From Gossypium raimondii (Eukaryota > Streptophyta > Magnoliopsida > Malvales > Malvaceae), in the NCBI RefSeq assembly GCF_025698545.1, contig NC_068576.1:18856028-18920027 (forward strand): a DNA stretch of 64,000 nucleotides, given 5' to 3'. The translations under genes and the position numbers were made by a program. Shown here one piece after another: positions 1 through 12,483 of the stretch (position 1 is its first letter; every line of letters starts with the position of its first letter). Under the pieces are notes generated by a model. The model was given only the letters and a program-made list of their open reading frames with translations, had not been told where the DNA came from and searched no databases.

Positions 1-884
1 TGACGGAATGTGATTGATGATCATTCATATCACATTGATAAATGTCTCAATAGATTCTTTATTTCATAATCACCATCGTAAACATGCGTGGATTTCACAT
101 CGAATTTACATATTCATGTTGTCATAATTGATCTCCAGTTATAATAAGCATGCTATAATGAAATAAATTAGTAAAATATACATATAGATTATTAACATCA
201 TCGTCAACACCTTGGTTATTATCGAAGCACTTTTACAAGTACTAAAATAACTATAGTTTCATAAGAACATACTATATATATGTTATAGAATCTTATGATG
301 CTCTAATAAATTATTTATACTCTATAATTCAATCTAAAATAACTATATTTTCATAAGAACAGCTTGAGCAACAAATTTGGAGTGATTTGGCTATTGTATT
401 GGTTGCTACTTGAAAAGGGTAAGGCTGGTGAAAGGGGAGGGGAGGAAATAGGAAAATTAGTGGTTAAGGACCCTTGCTCAAGTGGCCAACGGTTGAGGAT
501 AAGTCTCTACGTGATTGGGGATATTTTTGTGTTTGTGATCTTGTTATATAAAACTTATGGAGAAAAATAATTAAAAGAGAATCGTTTTGATAACATGTTA
601 TAAAATAATCAAATAAAAAAACACTTAAAGTAAACAATAGATCAAATCAATAGAGAATTTTCTCATATATCATTTTCACTCATATAAGGGTTCTATTTAT
701 AAGTCATTGTCATTCAATGCAACACATATAAATGAAGCTTACTTAAGTGCTTCATTAACACATACATTAAGCAACTTGCATATTTACTTTCATAATGAAT
801 GAGGAGGTTTTATCTCATAAATGAAGCGGTTAGAATATGGACATCAACATTTATATATTTGGAACATAAAACACTTTTTTTTGT
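1..884. other. A+T-rich intergenic DNA
   Basis: No coding pattern is recognisable. A 68-codon open frame at 364-570 shows no domain and no exon context. Nothing else in the stretch is supported. Confidence 0.5.
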
Positions 885-1360
885 ATAATGTTAATTTAGC
901 CCTTAACGCTACAAATTTTGTCAATTTGGTCTTTATTCTTTTTGTTTAGTTAAATTTAGTTATTAACCTTTCAAAAAGAGTCAAATTGCATTTTTAACAT
1001 AAATGTTAACTAAAATAAACTTTTTAATGATGTTGGCATGGCAACCCATGTGACAGTTCACGTGTATTTCATGTTGTCATGACATTACTTGTCTTGTATT
1101 GCACATCAAAAAATAATTTAAAATTTATAAAAATATTCAAAAATAAAAAGTAAAAAAGTTAATGAAATTTAAAAAAATTAGCATGAAGTAGACCTAAATT
1201 GTTATGTAAGTTGTTTAACAAGTTAACATTTTACTCAGTATTTTCGTTAAAAAAATAACTTATCGAATCTTTTGAAAGGCTGAGGGTCAAATTTAGCTCA
1301 AAACAAGAATAAGAGTCAAATTGAAAAAAGATATAAATGTTAAGGGAAAATTTTATCATT
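885..1360. mobile_element. MITE-like element with about 90-bp imperfect terminal inverted repeats
   Basis: The left arm (about 892-985, starting near AATTTAGCCCTTAACG and running through CAATTTGGTCTTTATTC to AACCTTTCAAAAAG) is matched in reverse complement by the right arm (about 1270-1355: CTTTTGAAAGGCTGAGGGTC ... GTTAAGGGAAAATTTT). The core is A+T rich and has no coding capacity. The target-site duplication is not clear, so the superfamily is left open. Long arms and a small size fit a Mutator-like or foldback MITE. Confidence 0.6.
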
Positions 1361-1734
1361 TTTCTTTTTCCCCCAAAAAATAAATGATTATCATTGCCTC
1401 ATAAAGATATAGCAACACAAACAACATACAAACTTCAAAGTTGAGATGAATAAGGCCATAGTCCAAAATTTTATACATTTTCCACCTATCCACAAACTAA
1501 ATAAGTTGCCTAAGAAGGTCATCTTTGTCCAAAATGAACACAAGAGATGATGGGGTTCATGAACCTAATTCTTTGGACACATTATCTTCTAGCTTGAGTA
1601 GTAGCCCAATTAGATACTTCATTTACACTCCTAATCCATTTAAAAATGCAATGCCCCACATGTCTTTCAAACTCCAGATGTCCCTCAAAATAGGAAAATG
1701 TTTCTATTTTTCATTAGATTTACCTTTGTTACTA

Positions 1735-2725
1735 ACAATCAACACTGGCTCATACAATCACTCTCAACAATTACTTTTTTAAAGCTTTTCTCAACGGTTA
1801 AATGTAAGCCATGTCTCATTGCTTCTACTTTTTTCATGAAAGCTAAATCAACAACAATGATCTTCCTATTCGAATCTCTACTTATACCAACAATCATTTC
1901 CTTACTATTATAGCCACCATCACAATATATCTTTAATACATAAACTGGTTGATTTTGTACTTCTACAAGAACATTAATTCCAAACATTGCGGTTGACTTA
2001 CCTAGATTTACTTTTGGCAAGAAGCACTACAATATTCCCCAATAATCTTTGCCAACACCAAGCAATTCCCTTCCTCCACCCTTATGAAAAAAAAAGAACC
2101 ATCTGCAAAAAGAATTTGAAATAAGAAGACCAAGCTGACTTATTTTAATTCTCTCGAGAGATCTAAACTCGATTGCCTTAGTAACCACTTTTTAAAGGAC
2201 TTCAACAATAAAAAAAAGAGACAATGGGTCTCATTGTCTAAAACCTCTAGTAGGTTCAATTGTACCACAATTCTAACCATTTAAGACCAGCGAATAAGAC
2301 ACCGAAGTGACTCATCTCATGATCCAACCACTCCATTATTTTATCAAACCTAATTTGAGTCATAACCTCTTCTAAAAGCATTCATTCAACCTTATTGTAG
2401 GCCTTATTCAAATCTAATTTGATTCTCACCTCTTATCTCTTCCTCTTCTTCCTTAGTTCCTAAAAACGAAAAACTTCATTCCCAATAATAACATTATCCT
2501 AAATCCGCCTCCTTTCAATAAAAGCACTTGTCAAGTTATAATTCATCCAATAATAGGCCTCAATTTATTCATAAGGATCCTGGAAATTATTTTATAAGAA
2601 AGAAATACAAAGATTAATTAATTTGAATTGGGTGAATGCTTCAAGCCTTTTAACCTTCTGAATAAAAACAATATCAATCTTATTCATTTCCCTAAAAAAG
2701 CTTCCCATTCAGAAAAAAAAAAACT
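1735..2725 (-). pseudogene. Decayed LINE (non-LTR retrotransposon): reverse transcriptase and RNase H remains
   Basis: Read right to left on the minus strand, successive frames resemble the reverse transcriptase of plant LINEs. Visible pieces are a block like 'F..INLC' near 2620-2660, 'DNVIIGNEV' near 2500, 'KLDLNKAYNKVE' near 2400 (the conserved LDxxKAYDxVEW region), and a decayed 'F..WFFFF' block near 2100 where FADD would lie. An open frame at 1739-2020 follows, starting with 'KVNLGKS' and continuing into an RNase H-like domain ('GISRDSN', 'EAMRHGL', 'VIVESDC'). Many stops and frameshifts separate the blocks, so the copy is dead. The order (RT then RNase H) and strand are consistent throughout. 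No endonuclease region or poly(A) tail was recognised. Confidence 0.75.
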
Positions 2726-3204
2726 TTTAATGCATCTCGCAACTCCATCTTTTGTTAAGAAAGTTGTTGCTGCTCGTTCCATGTCCTGTAATAATGAACC
2801 TATTTTGTTTGTTTTCTTGGGCCATCATTTTGGGCCATGTACATGTTTCGGTTGCACTAAGTTTGGTCCATCTGAATATGGCATATTTGACAAAATAACA
2901 GCATAGGTCGACTTTTGTACTAAGTATCTCAATTGAATTTCTTGAGGTAGCTTTATAACACCCCATACCTAGTCTGATCACCGGACTTGAGCAATAATGT
3001 GTTACAAAAATATACAAAACATTTAATTTCATTTCATAGTCCAAATTTTCAATTCAATAATAATTTATTCATATATAATTAAGAAAAAAATGCAATACAA
3101 CCAAATTTGGGTCTATATCGAGCTTACGAAAACTTAAAACTAATTAGATATCAATCAGGGATCAAACTGAAACAAAAATAAAAAGATAGGAAAATTCTGT
3201 AAAC

Positions 3205-3520
3205 AGGGGTCACACGATTGTGTCCCTTGACCGTGTGGAAGGCTGAGGCCATGTGGGATGGGATATATGACCGTGTGGGCAAGCCATGTAACAGTCTGAT
3301 ACCGTGTGGAGTTAGAGTCACACGGTTGTGCAAACAAGCCATATAACTCACTAACACCGTGTAGGTCAAAAGTGTAAATAGTCAAAAAATGTCATATGAC
3401 CGTGTAAAAGACTGTGGTCGTGTGCACCAAAATCACCCTAAACGTGTAGACCACACGGTCATGCCATATGCCTGTGTATGTCACACGATCATGTGCCAGG
3501 CCATGCATCAGACCGTGTCT
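3205..3520. repeat. Module 1 array: CACACG / CGTGTG half-sites
   Basis: Degenerate, irregularly spaced repeats of CACACG and its complement CGTGTG, often paired as short palindromes such as CACACGATTGTGT and CACACGGTCATG. The array lies about 250-565 bp from the TATAACACC end of the host LTR. Confidence 0.75.
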
Positions 3521-3989
3521 ACTTGTAGAAAACTTCCAAAACAAGCTTTTAAAACCTAATTTACTTATAAAAATCAACCTAAGTGCCTAACCAATATGCC
3601 ACATTTGGCACCCCAATCCAACAATTCAAGTTCAAACTTAAAACCATATTTAAACCAATCTAATATGCCTTCCAAGACACCACAATTCCATTAACATTAC
3701 ATACAACATTTAACCATTTATAACAACCTATAATGAGTCATTATTAACTATACAAGCATGCACAAATCCTTACCAAAATCATTCAACCCTAGCATATGCA
3801 TACTATTCATTCACTAAGCTCATTTCAAAACATGTTACCTTATCACCATTTAATATTTATAACATACATACTTAACAATCCACAAATATTATAAAATACA
3901 AGGATCATTACCAACTTATAACTATATACATATTCACAGGACATTCATAATGTCAAATTCATCCAAAACATAACATATACAACCACATA
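3521..3989. other. A+T-rich LTR body between module 1 and the inner insertion
   Basis: C/A-rich sequence on the plus strand with no coding signal. It belongs to the LTR that starts at 2954. Confidence 0.5.
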
Positions 3990-5149
3990 TGTAACAACCC
4001 ATTTTTAGTGAAATCGAAACAGTGGTTTTGGGACCACAAATCCGACGAGCAAATTATTACTTTATTATTTTAATTTCTATAGGATGTTAGTAAGGTCATA
4101 TTAAAATTTTGTTAAGAAATTTTAATGTTTTCATGATTAATTATCTGAAAAAGACTAAATCATAAAAAGTGTAAATGTAGAGTTCCATTAGTTAAAAGGA
4201 TCATACGGATATGAAACTTTAAAGTGAGTGGACTTAGATGGTAATTAGACCATTTCTATAGTTAGTGAATATCCATGGCAAGGTTTTGTTAAAATTTTGA
4301 ATGTTTTTAAAGGGCAAAATAGTAAAATAGTAAATAAAGATAAAAACAAATAGTCAAAAATCATCATCTCCCTCCCATTTTTTTCTTTTCGACCGATTCA
4401 TCAATGGAGACATAGCTAGGGTTCGGCCAAGCATTTTTTCACTTGCATGGTATGTAGTTTTGTCCCGTTTTTAATTATTTTTATGATCTAACTAACCCAA
4501 GGATTAATTTGGAAAACTGTTAAAGGTTCAGGGACTTGTTATGAATGTTTTTGAATGATTTTTAATGTTAAATGGTAGATTATGAATCCTTGTTGATAAA
4601 TAAACAAGTCTTGTAAAGTGATTTTTGATGAAATTTGCATTTAGGGGTTGATTTGTAAACATGATAAAAGTTCATGTTAAATTTATGAAATGATGATTAG
4701 TATGGATTGGTTTAAGTGCCTAAAGAATTTAGCTAGCTTGAATGGGGGATTAAAATGCTTAGATTTCAATTTATGAGCTTAAGGACTAAATTGTGAAAAG
4801 TTAAAATGTTAGGGGAAAAATAGTAATTTTACATAAATATGAAATGTGGACTAAATTGAATACTAGAAGTATTAGATGTATTGAAATTTTCTATTTAGAT
4901 CAAGATAGACCACATACGGACCTAGATCGAGGCAAAGCAAAAGCTTCGAAATAGTTTGTTTAACTTCTACGCCTTAGTTGTCGAGTTAAGTTCATATGAA
5001 TAGTTATCGTTTTAATGCTATTTAAAATAGTATGTTAATATGTTATTTATCGTGTGAATTGATTGATATATAAATAAATGCTATGACAGTTATTGAGTCC
5101 CAGTTGAAGCTTAAGAATTCATAGGATACGAATGACATGTCATTAGGGA

Positions 5150-5340
5150 TTTCCTATTTCGGGTGTTGGTCTTGAATGTCCTACTGATGGTTGAGGTCCT
5201 GCATTTGTTGCGGATACTCCATAGCTCATGTGAGTAGCATCGTATAGTTTACATTTTGGCCCACAGCTCGTTTGAGCAATAATGTAAAGGAAAAGTTACA
5301 GTTATATGTTTAAGCACACTTTGTGTGGGCTTTCCCATGT
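5150..5340. repeat. Module 2 region of the reverse LTR
   Basis: Imperfect reiterations such as 'ATAGCTCATGTGAG' and 'ACAGCTCGTTTGAG' about 1400-1580 bp from the TGTAACACC end of this LTR. This matches the offset of reiterated segments in sister LTRs. Confidence 0.4.
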
Positions 5341-6224
5341 ATCCGATGATATTCTAGATGGTTCAATGGGCAAGAAAAGGGATTGAAATGGTAAGTTTTC
5401 GTGTGAAATTGTGCACATGCTCATGAAAAGAATGTATGAATCAAATGATGTATTTTCATATGAAAATGATGTATTATGTGGTTAATCCAAATGAGTTATG
5501 TGTAAATGTACTAAATTGTGTATTGATGATGATGTATAGGCTTGTGCCAAGCTTGTGGTTTGGGTTATATTATGCTTATGTTTAATGTTTTTTAAGAAAA
5601 TGGTAAGTTATGTTTCATTTTCTACGAACTTACTGAGCATTATGTGCTTATGTAGTTTCTTTCCTATGTTTTATAGATTATTGGAAGCTCGACCGGTTTG
5701 GAAGCTCGTTGGACATCTATCACACTATCCAGCATAAATATTGATAGTTTTTGAATGTTTTGGCCAATGTTATAATGACATGTATAGGTTGAATTGTAAT
5801 TTCATTGTGATGAATGTTTAGTTGGTGGATTGGCTTGTATAAGTTATGAATGTTATCTTGGTTTGGTACCTTTGATGCTTTGGTAGTTTGTGTCATTGTG
5901 CTATTTTATGATGCATGTTTTGTATAGCTCAAATGGTATGTATTGAATTGGTAAGATCATGGTCAAGTTATGGCATGTTTTGAAAGGTATAGAACTAGAT
6001 GTGGGTGTTTGAAATTCAGTAAAGATGACATGTTTACATAAGTTTTGATGATTTCTTTTGAGATGCCTTTGAATGGCATATTGGTTAGTTGAATTAGGAC
6101 CTTTGGGATGGCAAATATATGCATGTTTAGGTATAGTTTGATTTCTTGTAAGTGTGCACAATTTGTTCAAATGGTTATGCATGAATTGGTTTAGGAAATT
6201 GCTTGATTTTTAGGCAAATTTATG

Positions 6225-6490
6225 TCCACACAGCCTTAGACACGGGCGTGTGACTTAGCCTTGTGTGACACACGACATGGCGACACGGTCGTATGTCTCC
6301 TGAAGGTTCCTTTATATGCAAGTCAGTGAGTTATACGACTTAACACACGGCTTGGCACACGGACGTGTAACATGGCTGTGTGACCCTACTCAGAGAGTTA
6401 CATGGGTAATGACACGGGCTGGGACACAGCAGGGTGTCCTTAGTTCAAAGGTTACACGGCCTGAGACATGGCCGTGTGTCTCAACCATTT
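6225..6490. repeat. Module 1 array: CACACG / CGTGTG half-sites (reverse LTR)
   Basis: Repeated ACACGGGCGTGTG, GACACACGAC, GACACGGTCGT, ACACGGACGTGT and ACATGGCCGTGTG type palindromes, about 240-510 bp from the TGTAACACC end (6733) of this LTR. Confidence 0.8.
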
Positions 6491-7179
6491 GACCCTTATA
6501 TTCCAAAAATTGTAAATTTTTCATAAACTTTCTAAATGATTTCAAATTGGTCCCGAATTGTTTCTAAGGTGTTTTTAAGGCCTCGAGGGCTCGATTTAGG
6601 GATAATATGTATGTGAATGATTGATTTATAATATGTTTATGATAGTATATGAAATGTATATTTAAATGTTTTGTTTGTACGGTAATGATTTGTAACCCTA
6701 ATTTGGTGAACGATACAGGTTATGGGTGTTACAACATAACTTTTCTAGGTACATACCATGACCAAACCAAAATTATCACCAACCCTTGAGTATAGGATTG
6801 TCGCTGGATGTTGAAGTTGACGATCAATCAAAAAGTACCTAACCTGCGCACAAAAAACAAAATCGTACGTTGGGTATAACTCAGTGGTATTTCTATAATC
6901 TGAACATTTAAACAATATATAATACATTTAAATGCATGAGTTAAAATAATAGATGATATGCAAACCAACATGTAAACTTTCACTTCTTCATAACTTCATT
7001 AACCAGCCTTATAAACGTACTAATATGAAACATCACATTCCATTTCATATTCATTGAGATATCAAGCATTAATATCCCATTCCATTTCAATTTCCATTGT
7101 ATGCATTCAAAAATCATAATCATCTTTCTTTCAATTTGTTTCACATATCGTAATTTCGATTCCCATTTTTATTTCCCTA

Positions 7180-7300
7180 TTGACATGACTCGAACTCAGA
7201 TGGATGCAAGGATCCAACCAACAGACCAATTTGGCACCCAGTGTCTATTAGATAAATCCGCAATAATAAGTGGCGCCCTGTGCTGGCTGGTAAAAATTGA
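7180..7300. repeat. Module 2 region of the outer LTR
   Basis: Short reiterated phrases around 'CAATTTGGCACCCAGTG' and 'TAAGTGGCGCCCTGTG'. After removal of the inner LTR this lies about 1480-1600 bp from the outer start. The reiteration is weak. Confidence 0.35.
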
Positions 7301-8644
7301 CAAATAGATTTGCCTAGCATTGGTCGGTATAATCGAAAAATTGGGTACCTAGCACTCCCTAACATGTAGTCATAAAATCCTGAACTCTTCCTATCCTATG
7401 GCATGTCAATTATACCTAACCCTGCCCGAACAGTTAATAGGGTAACAATTTCTCACATTCATTTATAATCAATTCTTCTTTTCAATATCATAATCACAAT
7501 CAACCAATCCATAATTCCCATATATAACAACATAATTCATCACAACTTAGCACAACCTCACATTTTAAATAATATCCAATATTTTTGAGTTTATTCAATT
7601 TAGTCCTTATTACAAATAACCAATTCAATCACATCATTTCAACTCACTGAATCAATTATAGCTCACCTTATGAACTTACCATACAATTCAATATAAAAAA
7701 GCTACAATTAAGATGGTTCGGATTATAGAAACACATACCGTAAACTCCGAGCTATTCGTAGACGACTGCCTTTTCCTTTCTTTTTCAAGCGATTCGATCA
7801 ACGTTAGCTACAGATTAAAGAAAACATACAAAATTATCAATATACAACCAGTTTCACATTAAATTTCTAATTTATGTAACTTTTGTATTTTATTCAATTT
7901 AGTCCTTTTTCAACTCTAAACTTAAAATCTATCAAATTAACACATAAGGCTTCAACTATTCATCCATGGAAACATTTTCAATCTTTAAAAGTACCAAAAA
8001 AATATGATATGGATCAACTAGCTTAAGCTATCAAGATACAGAAAACATAAAATTATAAGAAAAATGACTAAATTGAACTGACCAAATTGAGCTTGAAACT
8101 TGAGAACCCTAAGGCCGTGGGTTCTTCCTTCTCCCTTTGATATTTCAATGTTGAAAAAAAATAGAAAACAACATTGGCTTTCTCTTCCACTAAGTTTTAT
8201 TTTTCTTTTATTAATTATCATTATTTTATTAAAATTTTATAACATTTCTCTTATAAATATAAACCAAGATACCTTCCACTAACCTATAAGTGGTATAATG
8301 ACCATTTTAGTCCTTAATTCACTTCTAATTATTATAAATATACAATAGTTAAACTTTTGACGCTCTTACAATTTAGTCCCTATGCCCTTATTAAACACTA
8401 TTTCAACAAAATTACCTATCCGAAATTCAATTCACATCTAACGTAACTCCATAAATATTTAATAAAAATATTTATGAGTCTGGTTTACGGAAACAAGGTT
8501 CTTAAACTACACTTTTCAACACCACTGACTTTCAGGTCATTACAAGCTCGATAAACATGAAAGTCTTATTATCTTTTGGTGAATGAAGTACTATTTTTTA
8601 GAGATAAATATCATATTTATTCAAGAGAATTCTTCAAGGACTTA

Positions 8645-8898
8645 TGTAACACCCATAAGCTGGTCTAATCATTGGACCCGAGCTACAAAATGCTACCACA
8701 GTCACCAGAACAATCACACACAAATTATATCATTCAATTTGATTTAAAAATTAAAACATCAAACCATTACAATCACATGCACATTAGTATTTATGGATAT
8801 AACTAGAACTAAACCGAACTTTTAGATACAACAGAATAGATTCGAGCGTGAATAAGGACCAAAATACAATTTTTTTCAAAACTTTAGAAATAGGTATC
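8645..8898 (+). mobile_element. 5' part of another TGTAACACC-type LTR, split by the next element
   Basis: It starts TGTAACACCCATAAGCTGG, 100 bp after the preceding LTR. It is cut at 8898 by an unrelated LTR and resumes after about 11746 in a palindromic GTATCGATAC array. No matching TTACA end with a duplication was found, so it is probably truncated on the right. Confidence 0.6.
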
Positions 8899-11746
8899 TG
8901 TCGAAACCACTTTTTGATAAAAAGGGTCGACTTTTTATTTAAAAACAAAAATGGAGTCGCCACTAATCTTTTTTATTTAGGTGTGATCAGATCACCTCAT
9001 AATTTAATCATTTTAATAAAAGTTTAAATTTACTAAAATGATAATTTTTGGTCTACAAAATCCAGAAAACAGGTTCGGGAGTCGGTTACGCACGAGGAAG
9101 GATTAGCACCCTCGATACTCCTAAATTGGTACCTAGTTGATTAATTAATGTCTTAATATCAAAAATGTGCAAAGATTTTAAAATACGATCCTTGTATTAA
9201 AAAAACTTGTATAAATCAAATTACATGTTAAAACCCTCTCATTTCGAAGAGAGAAAATGTCACACCCATTGGGTTAGGGCATGATATTTCACATCCTCAA
9301 AACTCAGCTTGTCCTTTAAAAAACCCATGCAATGAAATTTAAAAAGATATTCATTTGTTTAATTCAGATAAAGAAAACGAAGCCCAATACGTTAGGGCAC
9401 AATTTCTCAAAATCCCAAACATTGAATATTGCCTTTATTATTTTTTAGAAAAATCCTCATCTCGAGAAAATAACATGTCATATGCAATGCGTTAGGACAC
9501 AACGTATCGAATTCTCGAGAATGAGCTTTTTATTTATGTGTTTTGATTAAAGAATATTCTCGATTATTTGGATTCAACGAGGAAAATTGGGACCCAATAC
9601 GTTAGGGCTCAATCCTCTCGAATATCCCAAATACCAAGTATTGCGTTATCTTGAAAACTTTTGAATGATTTTAAAACTTAAACCATATTAAACGTAACTT
9701 TTTGAGCAAAATAAAGCGCGATGGAATGATAATGTACAACGAGAAGTGATAATTCATAAACCAAAATGTACATTAATGAACGACAAATAATCAATAAATG
9801 CAAATAAGCAATATAATACACATGAGAGTAATAATCTTACATCATATATTATGCTAACATTCAAAGTCTAATGAATTAAAAGTCAATCAAAGCACCAAAC
9901 ATTAACACACATGAAATTGTACAAGTTTTAAAATAACTTAAGAACTATGAAAGAAGAGAAATTATAATTAATGAATTATTCAGTATAAAAATCTAAAATG
10001 AATAATATATATAAAAAGTTTGAAATAGATTCAAGACTAGGGCTAAAATAAATAATATACAAAAGATCTTAAAATAAATATATATAAAAAACAAAATAAC
10101 TAATATATTATACTATATATTAATCTACATAAGGAATACATATAAAATGGAGAACAATATATGTATAATATGTACATAAAGTTGCAATGAGCAAAAAATA
10201 TAATGAAATAGAAATTAAAAAATATATGCAAAATGGTTTAAATAGGTGATAAAAATAAGTAAATATTATATGAAAATGAGTTTTAGATAATCAATATAAA
10301 TCAATTTAAAGAAAAGAGTATAGAATAATTTTAAAATAATTAATATATAAAACAACTAAAAATAAAATAATATACAAAGTAATTTAAAATAAATAATTTA
10401 CAAAACAAGTTAAAATAACACATAATGAGTTTACTATAATATATAAAGGAAATTTTAAAATAAATTAATTTAAAGATAAATAAATTTTTTAAAAATTAAA
10501 CTAAATAACATATATTTTTTAAAATATGTATTATATACAAAAGCTTAAAATAACTAAATAAAGTAATGTAAAATAGAAAATAAAATAATTTAAAATGTAG
10601 AATATATTAAAACAATTTAAATAAAGGTTAAGGATCGAATTGAAACCACAACAAAACACAAGGGGGTAAAAAAAATAAATAATGAAAGGATGCCAGGGAC
10701 CATATTAAAATGCGCGCGAAGAAACAGGGATCTAAACAGAAAATATCCCGATCCCCTCTATGCGCAGCGTTTCGATAGGGATTAAAATGAAGCAATTATT
10801 AAAAATGTGATGCGATTCGCAAAATAAAAAATAAAATAAATAAGGACCGAATTGTAGTATGTCTCAAAAGTGGAGGGACCAAGGGAATAAATATCCCGAA
10901 ACTCAAAAACACGCGGATCCCCCAAGAGCGGGTCGGGTCACGCTCGAGCTATAGCCTAAACGGCATCGTTTCAGTGCTTATGAACCCTTGCTCAAAACGG
11001 CGCCGTATGGTGGCACTATTTAAACTAAATTTTCTCTAAAAAAAATACATTTGCAGCCCTAAAAATAAAAAAAAATGTTTCTCTACTAGTGTTTCGGCCC
11101 TAGCTTTTACACCGCACCTCCGTCACGATTCCACCGTGCATGGTGGTCGGAGCCTCACCAAAAAGGGCTTTTTGGCTCCTCCTTGTACGGATCCAAAGGC
11201 GTCGCGAAGTAAGACTCTCTCTTTTTCTTTTAATTCGCAAAATAAAAAAATAAATCAAAGGAAAAAAAAGGAAATTGGAGAATCACCTAAAAGAAAACTG
11301 ATATTCGTTCCTTTCTATTGATTTTTCTGAATCAGTATCCCCCTTTTACAGAGTTGTATTTGGATTTATATAGCCGAAATAACAGAAAAATGAAAAATGA
11401 AAAAAATATATAAAAAAATCTATTCTGCTATTTTATTTGCTGTCATCTAGTTGCTTATCTTTTGTTGTTGTTTGTTGTTTGTTGTTGTGCGCGGAGGGTG
11501 GTGCGCAGGGCTGCTATGCGAGGGAGGAGCGGCGCGCGAGCTTGCTAAGTTAGGGTTTTCTGTTTCTGCATATTAGCTGGGCTAGGTTAATTGGGTTTAG
11601 TGGGTAGTTGGGCTAATGTAATGGATTTATTTGTTTTAGGCTGAGTAATGTAATTGGACATTTGGACTGAACTTTTATTTTATTTGTTGTTTTTTTATTT
11701 ATTTGTTTTAGTTTGTGTAGGCCCGGGCAAAATGGGCCATTACAGG
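8899..11746 (+). mobile_element. LTR of a second family (TGTCGAAACC...GGGCCATTACA), probable solo LTR
   Basis: It begins TGTCGAAACC and ends GGGCCATTACAGG or one base earlier. GGTATC lies just before the start (8893-8898) and again at 11746-11751, giving a target-site duplication of 5-6 bp with one or two G bases beyond the expected terminal CA. Near the 5' end it carries a G+C-rich block with 'GGGAGTCGGTTACGCACGAG' that I associate with a common dicot Gypsy LTR. The interior is very A+T rich from 9670 to 10680, then has a CpG-rich block (10700-11220) that may include the promoter. There is no pol. Confidence 0.65.
9255..9660. repeat. Diverged tandem array, four units of about 103-121 bp
   Basis: The phrase 'CCCAATACGTTAGGGCACAAT' or a close variant recurs at about 9261, 9382, 9485 and 9591. 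Each is followed by a segment resembling 'TCTCAAAATCCCAAA' or 'TCTCGAATATCCCAAA'. The array lies inside the 8899-11746 LTR. Confidence 0.7.
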
Positions 11747-12010
11747 GTATCGATACTTATTGATATCGTTTTAGCGTTTTGCCAATTTGGAATTTTGAAA
11801 ACAATACCTTTTTATTGATACCTTTAAAAAGTACTGTTCTTTGACAAATAAGTATTGATACTCTTTATAGGTATCAATATCGCGTCAATACTTAACGATC
11901 CGTCAAGAGTTTCGGCGGAAAAATAAACTCAAATAGCTCAATTGGGTGCACTTTTTGACGAGGAGCTTAATTGATTTTTTTAATTATTTTCGGAGGACTT
12001 ATTTGATATT
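11747..12010. repeat. GTATCGATAC palindrome array and LTR remnant
   Basis: GGTATCGATACTTATTGATATC, GGTATCAATATCG and similar half-palindromes repeat through about 11890. This appears to continue the LTR begun at 8645 and occupies the module 1 position with a different motif. The right limit is uncertain. Confidence 0.5.
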
Positions 12011-12483
12011 TTAACATTTTCAATACCTGATTGAAAACGAAATTTAAGCTAATACACAAGGGTAAATACATAAATTTTAATAAAATATTGTAATATTCAC
12101 ATTTTAAATAATTCACGTACAATTACATATCAATATATTAAAATAGAAAAATATTATTTATTTTACTTTTATTTTCACTGATGTTAAGATTCAAAATTTA
12201 TGCTATCTTTCATTTATATTTTGAATTTAAATTTATAATTTCATATTGGTACAATATGAAAATTATTTTAATTATATTTTAAAAGTTATTGAATTGTATT
12301 ACTACATTATAATTTAATAATATTACATGTGTAGCCCTGAAATTAAAACTAGTATATATAAAAACAAGAAATCAAGTTTTAACATTCTATTTTCTTTTTT
12401 AATTAATAAAAAAAGCTATAAATATGATAAATTAATAAACTATTAAACAAAAATCTAAAGATAAATATAAAATTCAAATTCAA
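12011..12483. other. A+T-rich DNA
   Basis: Strongly A+T-rich sequence. No gene or repeat structure is recognised. Confidence 0.5.

Larger units (their letters stand above)
3990..6733 (-). mobile_element. LTR-type element (probable solo LTR), reverse orientation, nested in another LTR
   Basis: It runs TGTAACAACCC ... GGGTGTTACA and is flanked by a perfect 5-bp target-site duplication ACATA (3985-3989 and 6734-6738). Length is 2744 bp. Its left end is the reverse complement of the right end of the 20402-23188 LTR: both contain the GAAACAGTGGTTT / GGACCACAAATCCG block. It is therefore the same broad family, inserted in the opposite sense into the 2954-8544 LTR. There are no coding domains. A 60-codon open frame at 5555-5737 is not supported. 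Confidence 0.85.
2954..8544 (+). mobile_element. LTR-type element (probable solo LTR), interrupted by a second LTR
   Basis: It starts TATAACACCCC (the usual TG decayed to TA) and ends GGTCATTACA. The flanks read AGCTT (2949-2953) and AGCTC (8545-8549), a 5-bp target-site duplication with one mismatch. Without the inner insertion (3990-6733 plus one TSD) the unit is about 2842 bp. No gag or pol pattern is seen, as expected of a solo LTR. The terminal TGTAA/TTACA pair and the 3' block 'CGTAAATATTTAATAAAAATATTTA' type sequence recur in the other LTR units here. The Gypsy superfamily is inferred. Confidence 0.7.

Noticed and set aside
364..570. 68-codon open frame near the left edge
   Set aside because: No recognisable domain, no splice or promoter context, A+T-rich surroundings.
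3205..3520. CRISPR-like reading of the CACACG repeats
   Set aside because: Repeats are short, degenerate, on both strands and irregularly spaced, inside a plant LTR; they are not a CRISPR array.
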